Shown here in pieces: positions 24,933 to 39,900 of a stretch of DNA of 64,000 bases. The first letter of the stretch is position 1. Every line of letters begins with the position of its first letter. The translations under genes were made by a program, and so were the position numbers. Location: NCBI RefSeq assembly GCF_000189635.1, contig NW_002476347.1:79832-143831 (forward strand), written 5' to 3'. The notes under the pieces are model-generated. The model saw only the letters and a list, made by a program, of their open reading frames with translations, was not told where the DNA came from and did not search any database. This DNA comes from Tetrahymena thermophila SB210 (lineage: Eukaryota > Ciliophora > Oligohymenophorea > Hymenostomatida > Tetrahymenidae).

Positions 24933-27900
24933 TCAGTCTGCTAAGGACATAAGAAGAGCTGTACCTCTCTTAACCCAGAAATCTTAATCTGAGCTACCTT
25001 GAGCAGATGGGTTAGGTTTAATTGGAAGCATAACAGTAAACATATAAGAAGGTTTTTCTCTGACACCTGTTCTGTTAGGATAAATATAAGTAGGGCATGC
25101 ATATTTAGATTCACCCTTCTTTTGCTTTTACTTTCCTTCAAAGTAGACTGGCTTAAAGAGAATTACAGGCATTTAATAGTGAAGTTTCATAGGTTCTGCA
25201 TCAACAATGTAATTTTTGTCTCCATCCCATTTGGCACCTTCAAGGTATAAACCAGAAATATATGCACCTTCTTTAGCAGGAGTGCTAACATGAGTATCAT
25301 AAGGAAGGAAACTATATTTTATTAAAAAATCAGTTAATTTTAAGCAATTTTTAAATGAATTAATAAATTATTTTTAATTTTACCTAAAGTCCCAGCCAAA
25401 TTGATCAATAGGAACTCTTAACTTTCTTGCTGATTGTTAGAGAAGAGCTGTAGTGAAACCTGTAGGGAATGATAAACCAGAAATCCAAAATACATTTGGT
25501 TGTTAATTCTTTTCTCCCCAAACTCTTAGTTGGTCAATACGTTTGATAAGATCTTCAATCCATGACTGAAGAGGTTTGAGAGAATAATAGCAGTATTTCC
25601 AGCTGGATGGAACTCTGCCATCAAATAGACTATCAAGAACGATTTCAAGATCTTCTGAAATGAGTTAAATACCTTGAATACCTTTATCCAAATTGATAAG
25701 AGACTGTTTGACGAAAACTAGCAATTTATTGTAACGATCTATTTCTTGATTTAGGACAACTCTCAAAGGATTTCCTTCATCATATGCACTAGTTTGTCTT
25801 TTAACTTCATCAACATCTATAAGTTCAGGTAATTTTTCCATGAGTTCTTTGATAATATTAGCAACTTTGCTTTCTTTAGAAACACCAGCAGAAGAAGCTA
25901 TTTGTGGTGAGAGTGAGATAATAGATTCAATCAAAGAATTAGATTATATAATTTATGAAGAAATTTCTGCATTAATATGCTAACCGAAAGTTTCTGGACG
26001 CTCAATTGGTGGGAATTCATCAATCTTACCACGATAATAAGTAAGTTCTGAGCCAGTCTTTTCTAAGTTCTTTAAGTCCTTAATGTTTAATTCTTCAGGG
26101 ACAAAATAGAATTGTTAAGAAGGGTCACCGAGTTTATATTTTTCATCGAAAATAACTTTATCATTAAAGAATTGATTAGCGTAGACGTTCAACAGTCTTC
26201 TATCCCAATCATCGGTAACTCTACCACCATAGGTTACATCAGAAATTAAGAATCTATTTGATTAAGAATACAATTTTTCAAATTTATGAATTAAATTAAA
26301 AATTTGTTATTTACTTAATGGCATCCCAAGGAGGAGATTTGTTCTAAACTTACTGTTCACCAGAGCCAGGTTAAGTGCTTTGTTATTGAGCAGACTTATC
26401 AGTGTGAACTTACTAATCAATGTACATCTACAAAATATTATCAGATGTTTCCCAATCTGAGTCATTAAAGTCATAAATAACATTCCAACCAAGTTATTTG
26501 AAACGTTTTCTCTCAACAATAATCTATTTAATATTTTAAATGTAATTTTCAATAAAGGTTATTTTATAGATGATAAAATTGTTTCCTAAAACAATAATTA
26601 ATATTGTAGAGTTTTGTTTTTATGAAAAAAAAAAAAAAAATGAAATATTAATAATTACACTGTGGAACCAGCAGAGAGAGAAGACTAATTTTTTGTAGTA
26701 TGATTTATTGTTAAGTCTAACAGCTTAATATTTGTCAGAGGGCATGTTATTAAAAAGACGAAGCATGTTAGATTTAACACCTTTAGATGGCTCAGTAGTT
26801 ACTTTTACACATTTTTGAAGAATGGAAATAGGGAACTTAGGATGAGGAGAAGATGATAACCAAAGTCTGAAATTATCATGAATATCGCTTCTATTCTATT
26901 CAAGATTTTCAATAATCTTTTCAAGATCTTTAAGGAAACTAAGTGATAAGTGACAGTTAGCAAGATAGAGCCAGTAACCATTCTTGCAACCTTCAGCAAC
27001 TTTTTCACGAGCTTTACGAGCTTGACCTTAACCGAGAGATACAGGAACAAGCTAAATGTTCTTTTGATCAGCGAATTGTTACAATTAGTTATAAGGATCA
27101 ACACCAGGAGAAAGAATGAAGATAACAGGTGAGGTCTTAGTTGAATCAGCATAAACAGTTTCAAATGTGAAAGAGGGAGCAGTGATATATTAGGGACCAA
27201 TTTTATTTTCAACAAATTGAGAAGCACTGAAAATAACTCTATCAGGACGAATAGTCTTTACAATAATTAGCTTACGCAAGTGATCACACTTGGTGTCCCA
27301 TTCACCAGGTAAGGCATCACTTTCAGGAGTGGATGACATGTACCAACGTTTCCATTCCTTAGAGTTATGAGTGAAAGCACCAATAATACCTTTATTAAAA
27401 GAGGAAATTTATTAAATTAAATCAAAAATATTTTCTATCTACCTGTAAAGTTAGCCATCTTATCGAGATCGCAAATGGTATCCCAAGATTATTGAGTAAT
27501 CCAGTCTGGATTGGGATTAGGAGGTTGAGTCTTTCTATCTTATCCTGTGTCACTACCTCTCAAGAAGAAATTGAATTCTTCAAGATTAACATCAGTTGAT
27601 AATCTTACAGCCATTTAGATTGAAAGAAGAAGCTTGTCACTTTCAAACAAACCTCTGCAAGCATATTTATAAATTTCTTCTTTGTGCTTTTCTGATATAC
27701 TGTTAAGTTTATCATTTAAGGAATCGTTAACAGCTGCACCTTTGTTAATGTAATTATCAATAGTTCTCTAGAACAATTGAATGTATGACTCAAGAGAGAA
27801 CTAATACATATTATTAATAAGACCAAACTCATTTATAACGAAGAAGAGCTTTGATGCTGTTGTTGCCAAACTTACGTAGTTCTTTCTTAAATTCATGGTC

Positions 27901-30900
27901 TTAGTCATTTAAGCAGCACCAGTTTCAATTTAATGTCTAACATCTAATTTTTAAAAAATCAAATGATATATTAATTAAAATATAAAATTTATTAAAACAC
28001 AAGAGTTTTTTATTAATTATTTTTTAATTTCAAGCAGAAAAAAAAAATTTCTTATACAAAAAAAGAAACCACTTTTAAGTAATATTTACCTTCTTCTGTT
28101 TCTTTGGCGACTTAGAGTGCCTTGATAAGATCTAAATCATCAATAAGTTAACCTTTAGTTTCTTAGAGCATACGAAGAATCTTATCATCAAGATCCTTTA
28201 GCTTTGATTCATTGTCTGCTTTCTTACGAACTAGGTCATTCTTTTACTTTTCAAGGTTTGCTTCCATTTTTTAGATAACAACTGAAATTAATTGATCTTG
28301 GAGACCTTCTTCTTTGACAGCAAAGTTGACTAAAGTAACTCTTGTACTTACTTCAGCTTTGTATTTAGGATTAGCCAATTTAGTTGTCATATAGAATCTG
28401 AAGTCTGGATTATACTTAATTTCCTTATCTGCACCTATACAAAGTAAAATACCACCAGTAACTTTCTTCAAAGATTTATTCAAGATGGGTTCAAGAGCAG
28501 GATCTATTTCTTCATCAAGGTTTTAAAGAATAACTACTTGACCCCATGAAATAGCTCTCTCCAACAAGGTTATGTAGTTTTCTGTTTAAGGATCAATAAT
28601 CTACAATTTTTCTCTATCTTAATCTCTTTCTGTGTTTTTAATCCAAGTGTTAGCTTATTATTGTGGGTCAATCATAAGTGGGAATCTACTACCTAAAAAT
28701 ATCATTCAAATAAATTTTAATAAATAAACACATTTATAAAATTAAATCTTCACTTTTTGTAACAAGTACTGCGTTTTCTTTAGAGAACTAATCATCAGGA
28801 AGACCCTTAAATGTCCAATTTAAGAATGTAATGGGTTTGACTAAGAAGTCTGGGAAATTATAATCTCTGCTGTGCTAAATTTTAAGGTTTCTAACTTAAG
28901 CTAATAAAGCATCCTTCATGAAGATTCTTCTATACTCAGAGGGGAAAGGACCAGCATAAGACATAAATGCTGCTGACATAAGAGAATCACCAATTAGATA
29001 TTCAAACTTTTATTCAAAGATAATCTTTCTATCTTTCCAACCTTCCTTGGTGCCCTCTAAACCTGAGATAAGCTTTTCAGCTCTTTCTTACTTGTCTTAA
29101 AGAATCTTATTTTATTCTTCCAAATTTTGTTTATCAGTCTTAGCTTATTCAAGTTATTTCTACAAAATCATAATCTTTTCTTGTAATTTCGATAAGTTAT
29201 CTTACAAATTTTGTAATTCTTCTTCTGATTTAGCTAATCTTTCTTTCAATTAGTTGACTTTAATTCTCTTTGGTTCAATATCCTTGAATGCTTTTGCATA
29301 CATTTCCATAGCCAAAACCCAACGCCACATAGACGCACCGGCTTCGGAAATTTATTGAATCTTTTCAATACTCATCTTAGGGTCATGAGTCAACTTTTCA
29401 ATCTTAAGTAAAGTTTTTTAAGAGATTTTATCTTTTTCTATATTTTATAACTTAGATAAGAAATCAGGAGCAGCAAGTTCTTTCTTTGCACTAGCCCAAG
29501 AGGGATCCTTCACTAATTTTTTTTAATATTTATTCAATTTAATGATTTGAAGTTAAAAATAATAATCGCTTACATAACAAAATCATAATAGCTTGCATGA
29601 CAACATCAATACCTGCAGGAGGTGAAGTGAATGATTTTACTTCTGCCAATTTATTTTTATTGAGATTTGCAAGACCTTCTTCGGCCATACGAAGAGCTGG
29701 CATAGCAGCTTGAAGATCTTATTCAGCATCAGCGGAAATACGAAGAATTTCAGCCTTTTCCTTTTCGACAAGAACAGTTTTTTGTTCAACATACTTTTGC
29801 TTTTCATTAACATCACGTGATTCACCTTCAATCTTAATCATAAGATCTTCTACTTCCTTTTAACTCTTTTATAATTATATTTATGATATTTGTAATTATT
29901 GTTTCAACAGTTCTGAGCTCTCACCAGCTTCATCAAGCTTATGGAGACCAAGTCTAAGCTTAGTAATTTCATTACCATATTCCTTCTACTTCTATTCAAG
30001 CAATTCTACATAACCCTTGACTAACTCGATATAATTTGTAGGAGTTACATAATACATTCTCTTTAAGGTAGCATACATATCATCAGCCATTTATAAAACT
30101 TTAGTATGGGCTTAACTAAAGAATGTAGCAATTGCCTTTCTAAGAACTTCTCTACGTTCTTCTTCTATTTTCTCTTCAGCTAATTTGGCTTCTTCTTCTG
30201 CAATCTTCTTTGGATCAGGTTTAGCATCTTTCTTTTCAGGTACTGGAACAGGAGTCTATTTCATTACAAATATATTTTTAAATAAATTAGATTTAAACAG
30301 AAAAAAATTTTTAAATTATCAATTTTAAATACAAAATATTAATTTAAAAAAAAATAATGTAAATTAATTGAAAGAAATATTACAGGCTCTTGCTTAAGAG
30401 GAACTTCCTTGATTTTGTCTTGAAGTGTTAAAGTCTTAAGATATTTATTAGCGACTTCAAGAAGAGCCTCTTCAGGCCAAGGCATGTACCAAATGATAGT
30501 AGTATTGTTTACTAAACCAGGATACATTCTTGTGTAGTTACGGAGTGAATCACCTGTTTTACTCATACATAACATAAGATGGAAGTTATTTTGGACACGA
30601 GTGAAGAAGAAATCAATCAAATCTTCATCAAAAATACGAGCGTCTTTTTCTAAATTGTGATGCTTAATATATTCTTTTCTCATTTTTTCTTTAATTTGGG
30701 GATAGTCATCCTTTTGACTGAACAAATTAGGAATTTCTCCTACAGTTAGAATGTTGTTGATATCTTCAATGAAACCTTCATTAATAATCTAGTTATCACT
30801 AAACAAGAAAACACCGCTCTATATTTTTTAAAAAAAATTAAAATAAGAAAATAAATAAATGAATAAAATTCATACTTTTCCTTTGTAACCTGCTTCTTCA

Positions 30901-33900
30901 GCCCAACGCTTAATATCATCTCTAAATTCTTTAACTCTGTAATTTCTAGATATTTCAATTTACCAAAGAGAGTAGCCAGCGATGAAAGCAGCTAAACGAG
31001 TGAGAGAGTGTCTACCTGAACCACCTTCACCAACAAGCATACCATGACCTTTTCCTAATTTTACAATTCTGTGGATTTTGCAAACATAAGAAATAGCTTC
31101 TTCGAAAAGAACAATAGGCATAGGAGATCTTTAATTCTTATTGAAATCATCTAACTTTTATTCAACAGTTTGCTTTAATTAAGCACGATCTTTGTAGCCT
31201 ATTTCAATATAAATAGGTTTACCACCAGATTCTTCCATAAAATCAACAAAGATAGTGTCCAACTCTTCTTCATTAGTGCATTCTCTCATATTAGATCCAA
31301 GGGTTTATTCAAGTTAATCAGAAATCAATTTCTTTAATTAGAATCTGTCTTCGAATGAAATAAGTCTATCATGGAAAACTCTTAAGCATTCGTGCACCCA
31401 AAGTCTGAAAATTGTCATTTTAGAATCACAATAGAATCTATCAAGCATATAGACACCTTAGATAACCTTGGAAATATCTCTTAAGTTAAAGACATAGTGA
31501 GATTTCTTAGGAGTAGGAAGGAAGTTTTCAGAAACAGTTCTAAACAAGTTCAAAGTTGCCTAAGCAACAGGTTCTGATTTATTATTTAAAAATAAATTTG
31601 TATATGAGAATTTAAAAAATTATTGAGATAATAGTATCACCAAAAATAAATTTTAGTTAAAATTATTATTTTCTTTAACTAAAATATTGCTGAATAAAAT
31701 GAAAATTACCTGCTAAAGGTTTAATTTCTTCTTCAAATTCATGGAACTTGTGGTTAAGAATAGACTAGAAGATTCTTCTCACTTAGTTATCAGTAGGGAA
31801 TGTGAAGTTAATTAGATTGAATTTTCCTTGAGTTCTTTTTGAAATTTGAGCTCTACCACCACCTGGAGGACCCATAGCTGCTATGAATTAGATATCAAGA
31901 ATCTATTTAAAGAGATCTCTAGATTGTCTGTCGAACCAGCCTTCGTAGTCCATCCATTATCTAAAGAGTTCAAGAGGAGGTTGACTACCAAAAGTGTCTT
32001 TTCTGGGCATGTTGAGATCATCAACAAATATAACCATCTTCTTACCATCAGGAATCATTTTATATTTAGTTCTTCTAACAAGCTTGGACTCAATCATATC
32101 TTGAGTTTTCAAAGAATTTGTCTAGGAAGAGAAAACAATATTCATGGAAGTGTAAGAATCGTCCAATTCTGAAAGAATTCCATTAATAACAGCAGTCTTA
32201 CCAGTACCAGTATTACCAACAACAAGAATATTTATTTTATTTTTTAACAATGTCTAAATTACAAATCTATTTCTTGCACTGTCAACTGTTGGGACTAACA
32301 TTTTATGATATGGCATATTAGGGCCTGGTTTCCATACACTGGCATTGATCTTATCTTCCCTAAATTAATTAATTTTAAAATTTGAATTAAATTTTATCAA
32401 TATTAAATTAAAACAAGTTATGAAAAATAATTACCATGAAGCCCATTCATTTTTGTCAACATTAATGTAATAATCATATACAGTGTTAGAGTGAGGGAAG
32501 ATACTTTCGATATCTCTCATATGATAGTCAATTAGCTTGCGACCATCTTCATCTACTGAAGCACCAAATGACCAAATCAAAGCGAAAGTAAACCACTTTT
32601 CAAGTAGGGCGTAATAGATTTCGTTTTTGGTAGGGATTTCAAGACCAATAGTTTGACTTTCCATCTTGATGAAAGAATCCATAAGCCTGCAAAGTGCAAT
32701 AACGATATTTATATCAGAACAAGGTACCAATTCCTTGCACATCGAACGAGTTTTGAATAATCTCATAATCCACTTAATAATATTAAATATTTTGTTTTGA
32801 ATATTGCAAATAATGTAAGTGAAGAAATTACCTTATCAACAAGATCATAGAAGAAATCTTAAACATCTGGATCTTTCATTCTGCCAATCCATGCTTCTAT
32901 GTATGGTCTCCAACCTAAATCATTAGGATCAATATAAATCATACCAGCACGAGAAACAGTAGCAGGAGAAGCAACAGAGAGATCTTCTACTTCGAAAACT
33001 AAACCTACTTATTAAGGTAAACTGATACGATCACCATTCAATAAAGTTAAAACTTTATTATCATCCAAGACAGTATTCATAGATTCAATCCAAAGAGTAT
33101 CTACAGGTCCATCCAAGATCATCCATCTCTAATCAAGAGATTCATCTTTACACAAACGAGCCATCATGCTTGATAAAACACCTTCATTCCATTCCAAAGT
33201 TGAGTGGTCAACAAAACCAAAAAGTTCATTAAGAGTAACAGTCTTAGGATTCAAAACTTCAGTTCTTACAGCAGGGAAAGGAACTTAGCCTTATTTATCT
33301 CCTTAAGTCATTTATTTGTTTAAAGAACTATTTTATAAAATTTTTGCTTAAATTTAAACAATACTAAAAAATAAAAGAAAATTTTAAAAATAGTTTCATA
33401 CTTTTGTCAATATTTTTAAATTTTAACTTGATTGATAAAAAAATATAAATTGTTAGAGAAAATTGTTTATTATTTACTTCATTGCTTTTTGTAACATCTT
33501 CCAGGTTGTAGTCTTACCAGATAAAGATTTACCGACAAGCATATTACCATGACGAGTGTTTTTGGAATCATAAAGTTAAATGCACTTATTGATCATTTCG
33601 ACTTTAGGTATAAGTTTTTCGTTTCTCATTTCAGCCTCAATAGCCTCATAAAGCTTAGTGTTCTCTGATTCAGGGAGATCAGTATTGGGGAAAAGATCAT
33701 TAAAAAGAGCGTTAAAGAGGAAAATATCTTCTTGAACGAATTTTGGCATGTTCATGTCATAAATAGCTCTCATAAGAATCTTTTATTCTTTCATGTTTTC
33801 TTCACTTTCAGCTTCCTTTTCACGTTCTCTGTCTCTGTTTCCTGCTTAATCAGAGTTGCTATCATTTCTACGAATTGCACCAGCGCAGTTCAAGACTGAC

Positions 33901-36900
33901 TTAATAGCTCTGAGACCAAAGTCGTAGTGATCTTATTTAGATAATTGTTGAGTCATCAAATTATATAATGTAACCATCTTAATTGACAAAGGTCTACCAT
34001 TCTTAAAACCTTCTGATTGAAGCATAATTTCACAAATAATGGTTGTTTCTGGAACCATCATAGAAATAGGACGGAACAATGATTTCAAGTTATCAGGAAG
34101 TTCAGATCTACCAGCATAACCAGGATTCATAGTAATAAAAATAGCGCATTAATCATTAATTGAAATAACTTCTTCTTCGAATTCAAAAGTATTTTGTTCG
34201 CGGTCTTCTCCTAATTTTCTTAAGGCATTCATGATAGAGTGCATTTATTGAGCAACGACAGAAAGTACTTCTACTTCAATTCTATTAAACTCATCAAAGC
34301 AACCCCAACCACCTAAAATTATATAATGAATATTAGTTAATTTTAAGAAGTTAAAAGACAAACAAAAAATATATTTTTATGTTAAACCAGCCTCAATTGT
34401 TCAGTAAATACAAATGAGAATAAAAAATAAGTTTAATAATTTTTACCTGTTTGAATAAGACCTGAAAACATTCTGCCTATTGACTTGTAATCAAGACCTT
34501 CTGAACAGTTAAAGACAAGTACGAATTTACCCATACCTTTACCAAGATCTTTAACGGTTTCAGTTTTACCAGTACCAGCTGGTCCTTATGGAGCACCACC
34601 CTTATTAAGTTTCATAGCAGTAGTTAAAGTCATGTAACATCTATCTGTCAAAGCAGTAATGACTAATCTACCATTATTGCCTTGGTATTCATAACCGTAA
34701 GGGAATTTCGTATTAGTTTATTTGATTTCAACTTCCATACAGTCACCTTAAATGTTTTAGTAGAATCTTAATTGTTTTAACCAATCGAAAGCTGTGTCAC
34801 TGAAACAAGTTTTTTATAAAGATTCAATAATATCTTTAGCGTGAACTTCAATTGTAATCAAAGCTTTATTTAATTAATTTTTTATTGAGTATTATTATTA
34901 AAAATTTAAATATGTAATTTTTACCAATAAGTTTTAATCTATCTGTTTCGGTCGAGGGCTTTCTAACTAACTTAGTTAATTCAGCAAGGAAATGATTTTT
35001 ATCATCCTTAACTGGCTTCCAAGCCTTGTGCTTATCAGATTTTTCTGAGTTACTGATATTATGCAAAACTGCACCACATTCCTGAGTCCAATGGAGTTAA
35101 GACGCAACAATCAGCAACTAACCAGGCCAGCTTGGAATCCATTTTTCAACCCATCTATAACCTTCTTTCTTTTTAATACCAGCATGAGTTTTGGTTAATT
35201 CTTTCTTTAATGTTTCAAACATGCGCTACTCAACTGTTTTTAACCATTTCTCAACACCAAATTCACATGTTACCTTGCTACTTAAATTAACCTTTTCACC
35301 ATCTGGAGATACCATGGTTATGACTTCATGATTCTCTTAAGGTCTTCCCTGATATTTTCATAAAATATTAAATTAATTTATCTTAATAAAGTATTTTAGA
35401 TGATAATTTTACCTTAACATTTTAACCCATAACAGTATTGATTTACAACTTTTTAATACCTTCAAAGCACTTTTTGATATGTTTGTTGACCTTGCTAGGA
35501 TCTTTAGAGTTACCTAAAATTTCAAACAAATCATCGTTAGACAAGAAATAGAATCTAGGGAATTCCTTTCTGTTTCTTTCAAGCAATTAGAAAAGAATCT
35601 TTTGACTCTCATCAAGCTTTTTGCTCATTTCTAACAATTCGTTTAAGAAACCTTCTTAACTCAAGCTATTTGAATAAAAAAAATTTTAAATTAGATGAAT
35701 TAAATAGATAAATAGATTTGAATATTACGCTTGTTTTGCATTCTTGGTTGCATAAATATCTGCCATATATTTTTAAAGTTGCTTTTCAATTTTACCGAAT
35801 TTAGCAATATCACCAACCAATTATTTATCTTGTTCATTTTGTTGAGAAGCAAAAATACTCTCAAGATAAATCCATTGACGTTGTACTTGTAGTAAAGCTT
35901 CGAGGGTTTCTAAAATATTTTAAAGACAAGTTTCCCATTGTTCAATATCAGTTTTGAATGATTCATAGAACAGGGTTGTTTTTTATGCTGAAAGCACACC
36001 CATATCATCTTCTAAAGCTGAGAATATATCATCAGCCTTCTTGACTTTATAGTATCCTTTCTTGTGTTCATCCATGACTAATTCAAGACGAGACCATCTG
36101 TTTTTGATATTTTCTAAAGCAGACTCAATTTTATATTCTTCTCTTGCAACTTCGCAAACTATTAAATAATTAATAAATTTGAATATTTTATAACATTTTT
36201 AAAAATAAATTTTTTATTACCTTCACGAACTGAATCAGCATATGTTAATAAATTAATTTTAAAGATTTCTTATAAAGTGAAGGAATCACTTTCATAATCT
36301 AATATAGTTTGTAAATATTTTTAAAGCTTATCCCAATGTCTTTAACGCATGAACTTTTCGCCTAACATCTTGATTAAAGGAAGAGTTTATCTGAATTATT
36401 CTACGTTGTTACGTAAAGAGTTAACAACTTCCCACTTTTTCATTTCCTTAGGATATGAATTGATTTTGGTTTAGTAATCATCAGCCAAATCATCAAGTTC
36501 TTCGTTATTAAATTCGCGGAACTTAATATGTTTGTTCTTTTCCCATTCTTTATCCCAGTCATCTTTAGTTTTCCAGACATCTTGCAAGTTAGCTATTTCT
36601 TTTTCAACGCTTTCTAGCTCAGAGCTAGGAGCATAATTGATATTAAAGAGTTCAAAACCGAATCTCATTTCTTTTTCTCTTTCTCTCAAGGCTCTTACGT
36701 TTTCTTTATACTCGTTAAGCATTTGGAATGCCTTTTCATTTGTTAAATTACCTACTTAGAAGGGAGCATTTGCCATAAATGTAATCTATTAAGTTTAAAA
36801 ATACACTTTAAAATTTCAAACAATTACACCAAAAAAAAATATACTTTATTATCTGAAACTTCCTTCATGAAATCATCAAGGTTTTTCATGGTGTCTTGAT

Positions 36901-39900
36901 AAAGATCATTATAAACCTTTTAGTTACGAATTTCCATTCTTTCAAGCATATCTCCGAACTTGATCCAAGCATCACGAAGAGTGTTCTTTCTGTAAATTTC
37001 ATCTTCCTTTAAGTTGATTTGGTAATCTTCAAGCAACTTGAATTTTTCTTCAAGAGGCTATAATTTATCACCAATATCAGGTTTGTCTTTCTTTAATTTT
37101 GCAAGTGATTCCATATTCTTCTTAAGTTAGTGAATATCTAAAGGAGTGGGTTCTAAGTGAGCCTCACTATTTTGGAACAAAGCATGCAAAGAATTTAAAT
37201 CACTAATAGCCTTTTCTTAGACTGCATTCAACAAAGCACTCTACCATTGAATTAGAACTTCAACTGTTTTAAAAATAGTAAATTTTAATTTATTTTTATT
37301 CATAAAATATTATTTTATTTTTTCAAGTATTTTTTAAATTTAAAGTATGTTAAAAGAAATTACCTATTGTGCTCTTAATATTTGTGTTATCAATAACTAT
37401 GCAATCTAATTTATCAGTTGTTTTTTGAGCTTGAATATCACTGGCAGATATTTCGAATTTTTCAATGTGATCTCTGATATTTGAAATTTCATCATCATGG
37501 TCTAAAATGGATTTGGAGTATTTGTGTTTCATGCTAGCATCTCCTTACCAGAAGAATTCTTTTTGTTTCCAAGGATCATACAATTCACCTGATGTCAATT
37601 TTTGGATGGTTTTATCCAAATTGCTGAGAATACTTTCAGTATATTTTTTAATTTCTAAATCACTGGCAATTGCAGAGAAATAGTCTTCTCTCTGATTTTA
37701 TTCTTCAAAGGTGATTCCCTATTCAGGTCCTTTGCGCTGAGCCATCATAGGATTGTTTTTCATTTCCTTTTCTTTTAATATACGTTGTTCTTCTAGCTTA
37801 TCTTTTCTTTCCTAGTTCATAATGACAGTCATTCTCTTAAAGTCTTGAATTATTTGAGTCATTAAGGTTATAGTTATCTATATCATCTATCTTAAGTAAT
37901 TTTATGAGGGTTTAAAAACTAAAACAGGTTGAGTCTTTCCATTTTCAGGAGAACCGTTTTCTATTTCTTGAGATAATCTGAAAATAGCAGTAGCTGGGTT
38001 TTTATCATCACCAATAACTCTGTACAATTCTAATAAACTGCTCTTATTTGCTTTCTTCAATGCTTCTTCTATCTTTTTATCAATCATAGCTACATAATTG
38101 AACCAGACTTTTTAAATTTCAGGTCCATCTTTCAAGAAGAACTCATATGTTTCACTTAAAATTCTTTTTATTTCATCTAAAGCAATCTAATTAAAAGAAA
38201 AATAAATATTAAGATAATATAAGGAGTTAATTAATTTACCTTGATTTTAATTTGCATATCTCTTCTGTGCTTTTCTTGATCTTCTTCAAATTATTTAATT
38301 TCAACTGTACGCTTTTTATCAATTTTAATTAGAATTCTTGTGGCGATTTCTACACATTTTTACTCAATCTTCTCAGTGTTGCTCTTGAACATTTTTAACT
38401 TATTGTAAATTTCGTTACAGCTCTTTCTACAATCACGCACAAAATTTTCTAAAATACCCTTAGAACTCCATTTCAACTTGCTGGTACCTGGCTTGATAAC
38501 CTTCTCAGTTTAAGAGTAGTGATCTTTAAAGAGATTCTTTTCCATAGGATCCATGTAATCAATAATTTTATTTTAATCTCTAACAACAAGCATGACGTAT
38601 TCTTTTAGAATTCTGAGGTTTTCTCTATGTAAAGTAGTGAATTCATCTGCGTAGGAAGGAACAACAATACCAAAGTTAATCAATTTCTTCCAAGCCACTA
38701 CTTCGCTCATTAACTTCTCGAGCTATCTGTTAAATTTAGACTCAAGGTGACCTTCTTTACTTCTCAAATTCTCCTTATATTTAAGTTCTGGATAGTCAGG
38801 TTCAGGCATGTAAAGGACTGGCTTATCCAAGAATTCATGTCCCAAAGACTTTTCTTCAAGTTCCTAAAAAATTAAATTAAAAGTATAAATATTATTGTTA
38901 GTAATTATCAAAAGAAAAATGATTTTTAAAAAAGAAATTACTTTGTTTTCTTCTTTCCACTCTTTGAACTTAACATTAATGATAAATTATTTAAAAGTAA
39001 GATGAATGGCTTCATATTTTTCTTATGCAATTCTCTTTGTTCCTTCATCAATGAAAAAGAGTCTGTCAATAGAGTCTTTCATCTTTTGGATTCTGTGAAT
39101 TTAAGCTCTGACCCAAATTGCTTAGCCAGAGTACTTACCATGGTGAAAGGGGAAGTTTAAAAGAGGCATATTTTTCTTCATATTATCATATTCTAATTTA
39201 GCTTTATCAAGTTCGGATAGGAACATGTTGATGACTTCAGTGGCTTTCTTTTTGACAGCCATTTTAATACTTTCTCTTTTAGCTAAGTAATCAAATGCTT
39301 CAAGCATTTCAACACCTTGCTAAACAGTGGAGACTTGTTCAAAACCAGTATTGATAATATTTTAATACATAATATCAAGATCTTTCATGCCATTCTTGAA
39401 CATATTGAATAAGTCATGCCAGTTAGATGCTTTAACATCTAAAATTTTGTCTTTGTCTGTTGCTCTAATTTTATCTATGTGCTTCTTAAAGCTTTCTTTG
39501 ATTTCTTCTAAAATATTTTCAATTTCTGGACCAATTGAACCTTTAGAAAATTATAATAAATTTTAAAATATTATTTATATAATAAGTTAATTTATTTGAT
39601 ACCACCAAATTAAGGAATTTAGCTGTTAGATCCTTTTGCAGCGAATTATAATTAACCTTCACAAATTTCAGTAAGTTCAGAGCATCTTTAAACAAAGGCT
39701 TCCATTTGAGCGAAAATTGAATTGTGATTGAAATCCCAAGCTCTCTTAGAAGCATTTTCCTTTCTTTTCTTGTTTATCAAGGCAGATGTGCGTTCATAAA
39801 TTTTTTTCCATTTTTTACCACACTCAATAGAGTCTTTTAGATCTTAAATGCACTTCTCTACATCTCCGTCTAGCATATCAGATATGTTGATCTAAGACTT

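Noticed and set aside
24999-25250. Plus-strand open frame of 83 codons over the dynein 3' end
   Set aside because: Antisense shadow of the last dynein exon, whose minus-strand reading gives the conserved C-terminus.
26805-27227. Minus-strand open frame of 140 codons
   Set aside because: Wrong-frame shadow; the neighbouring frame carries dynein sequence with matching splice phases.
29864-29910. AT-rich stretch resembling an intron in the dynein stalk region
   Set aside because: It reads through in frame and a break there would disturb the phase of the following junctions.
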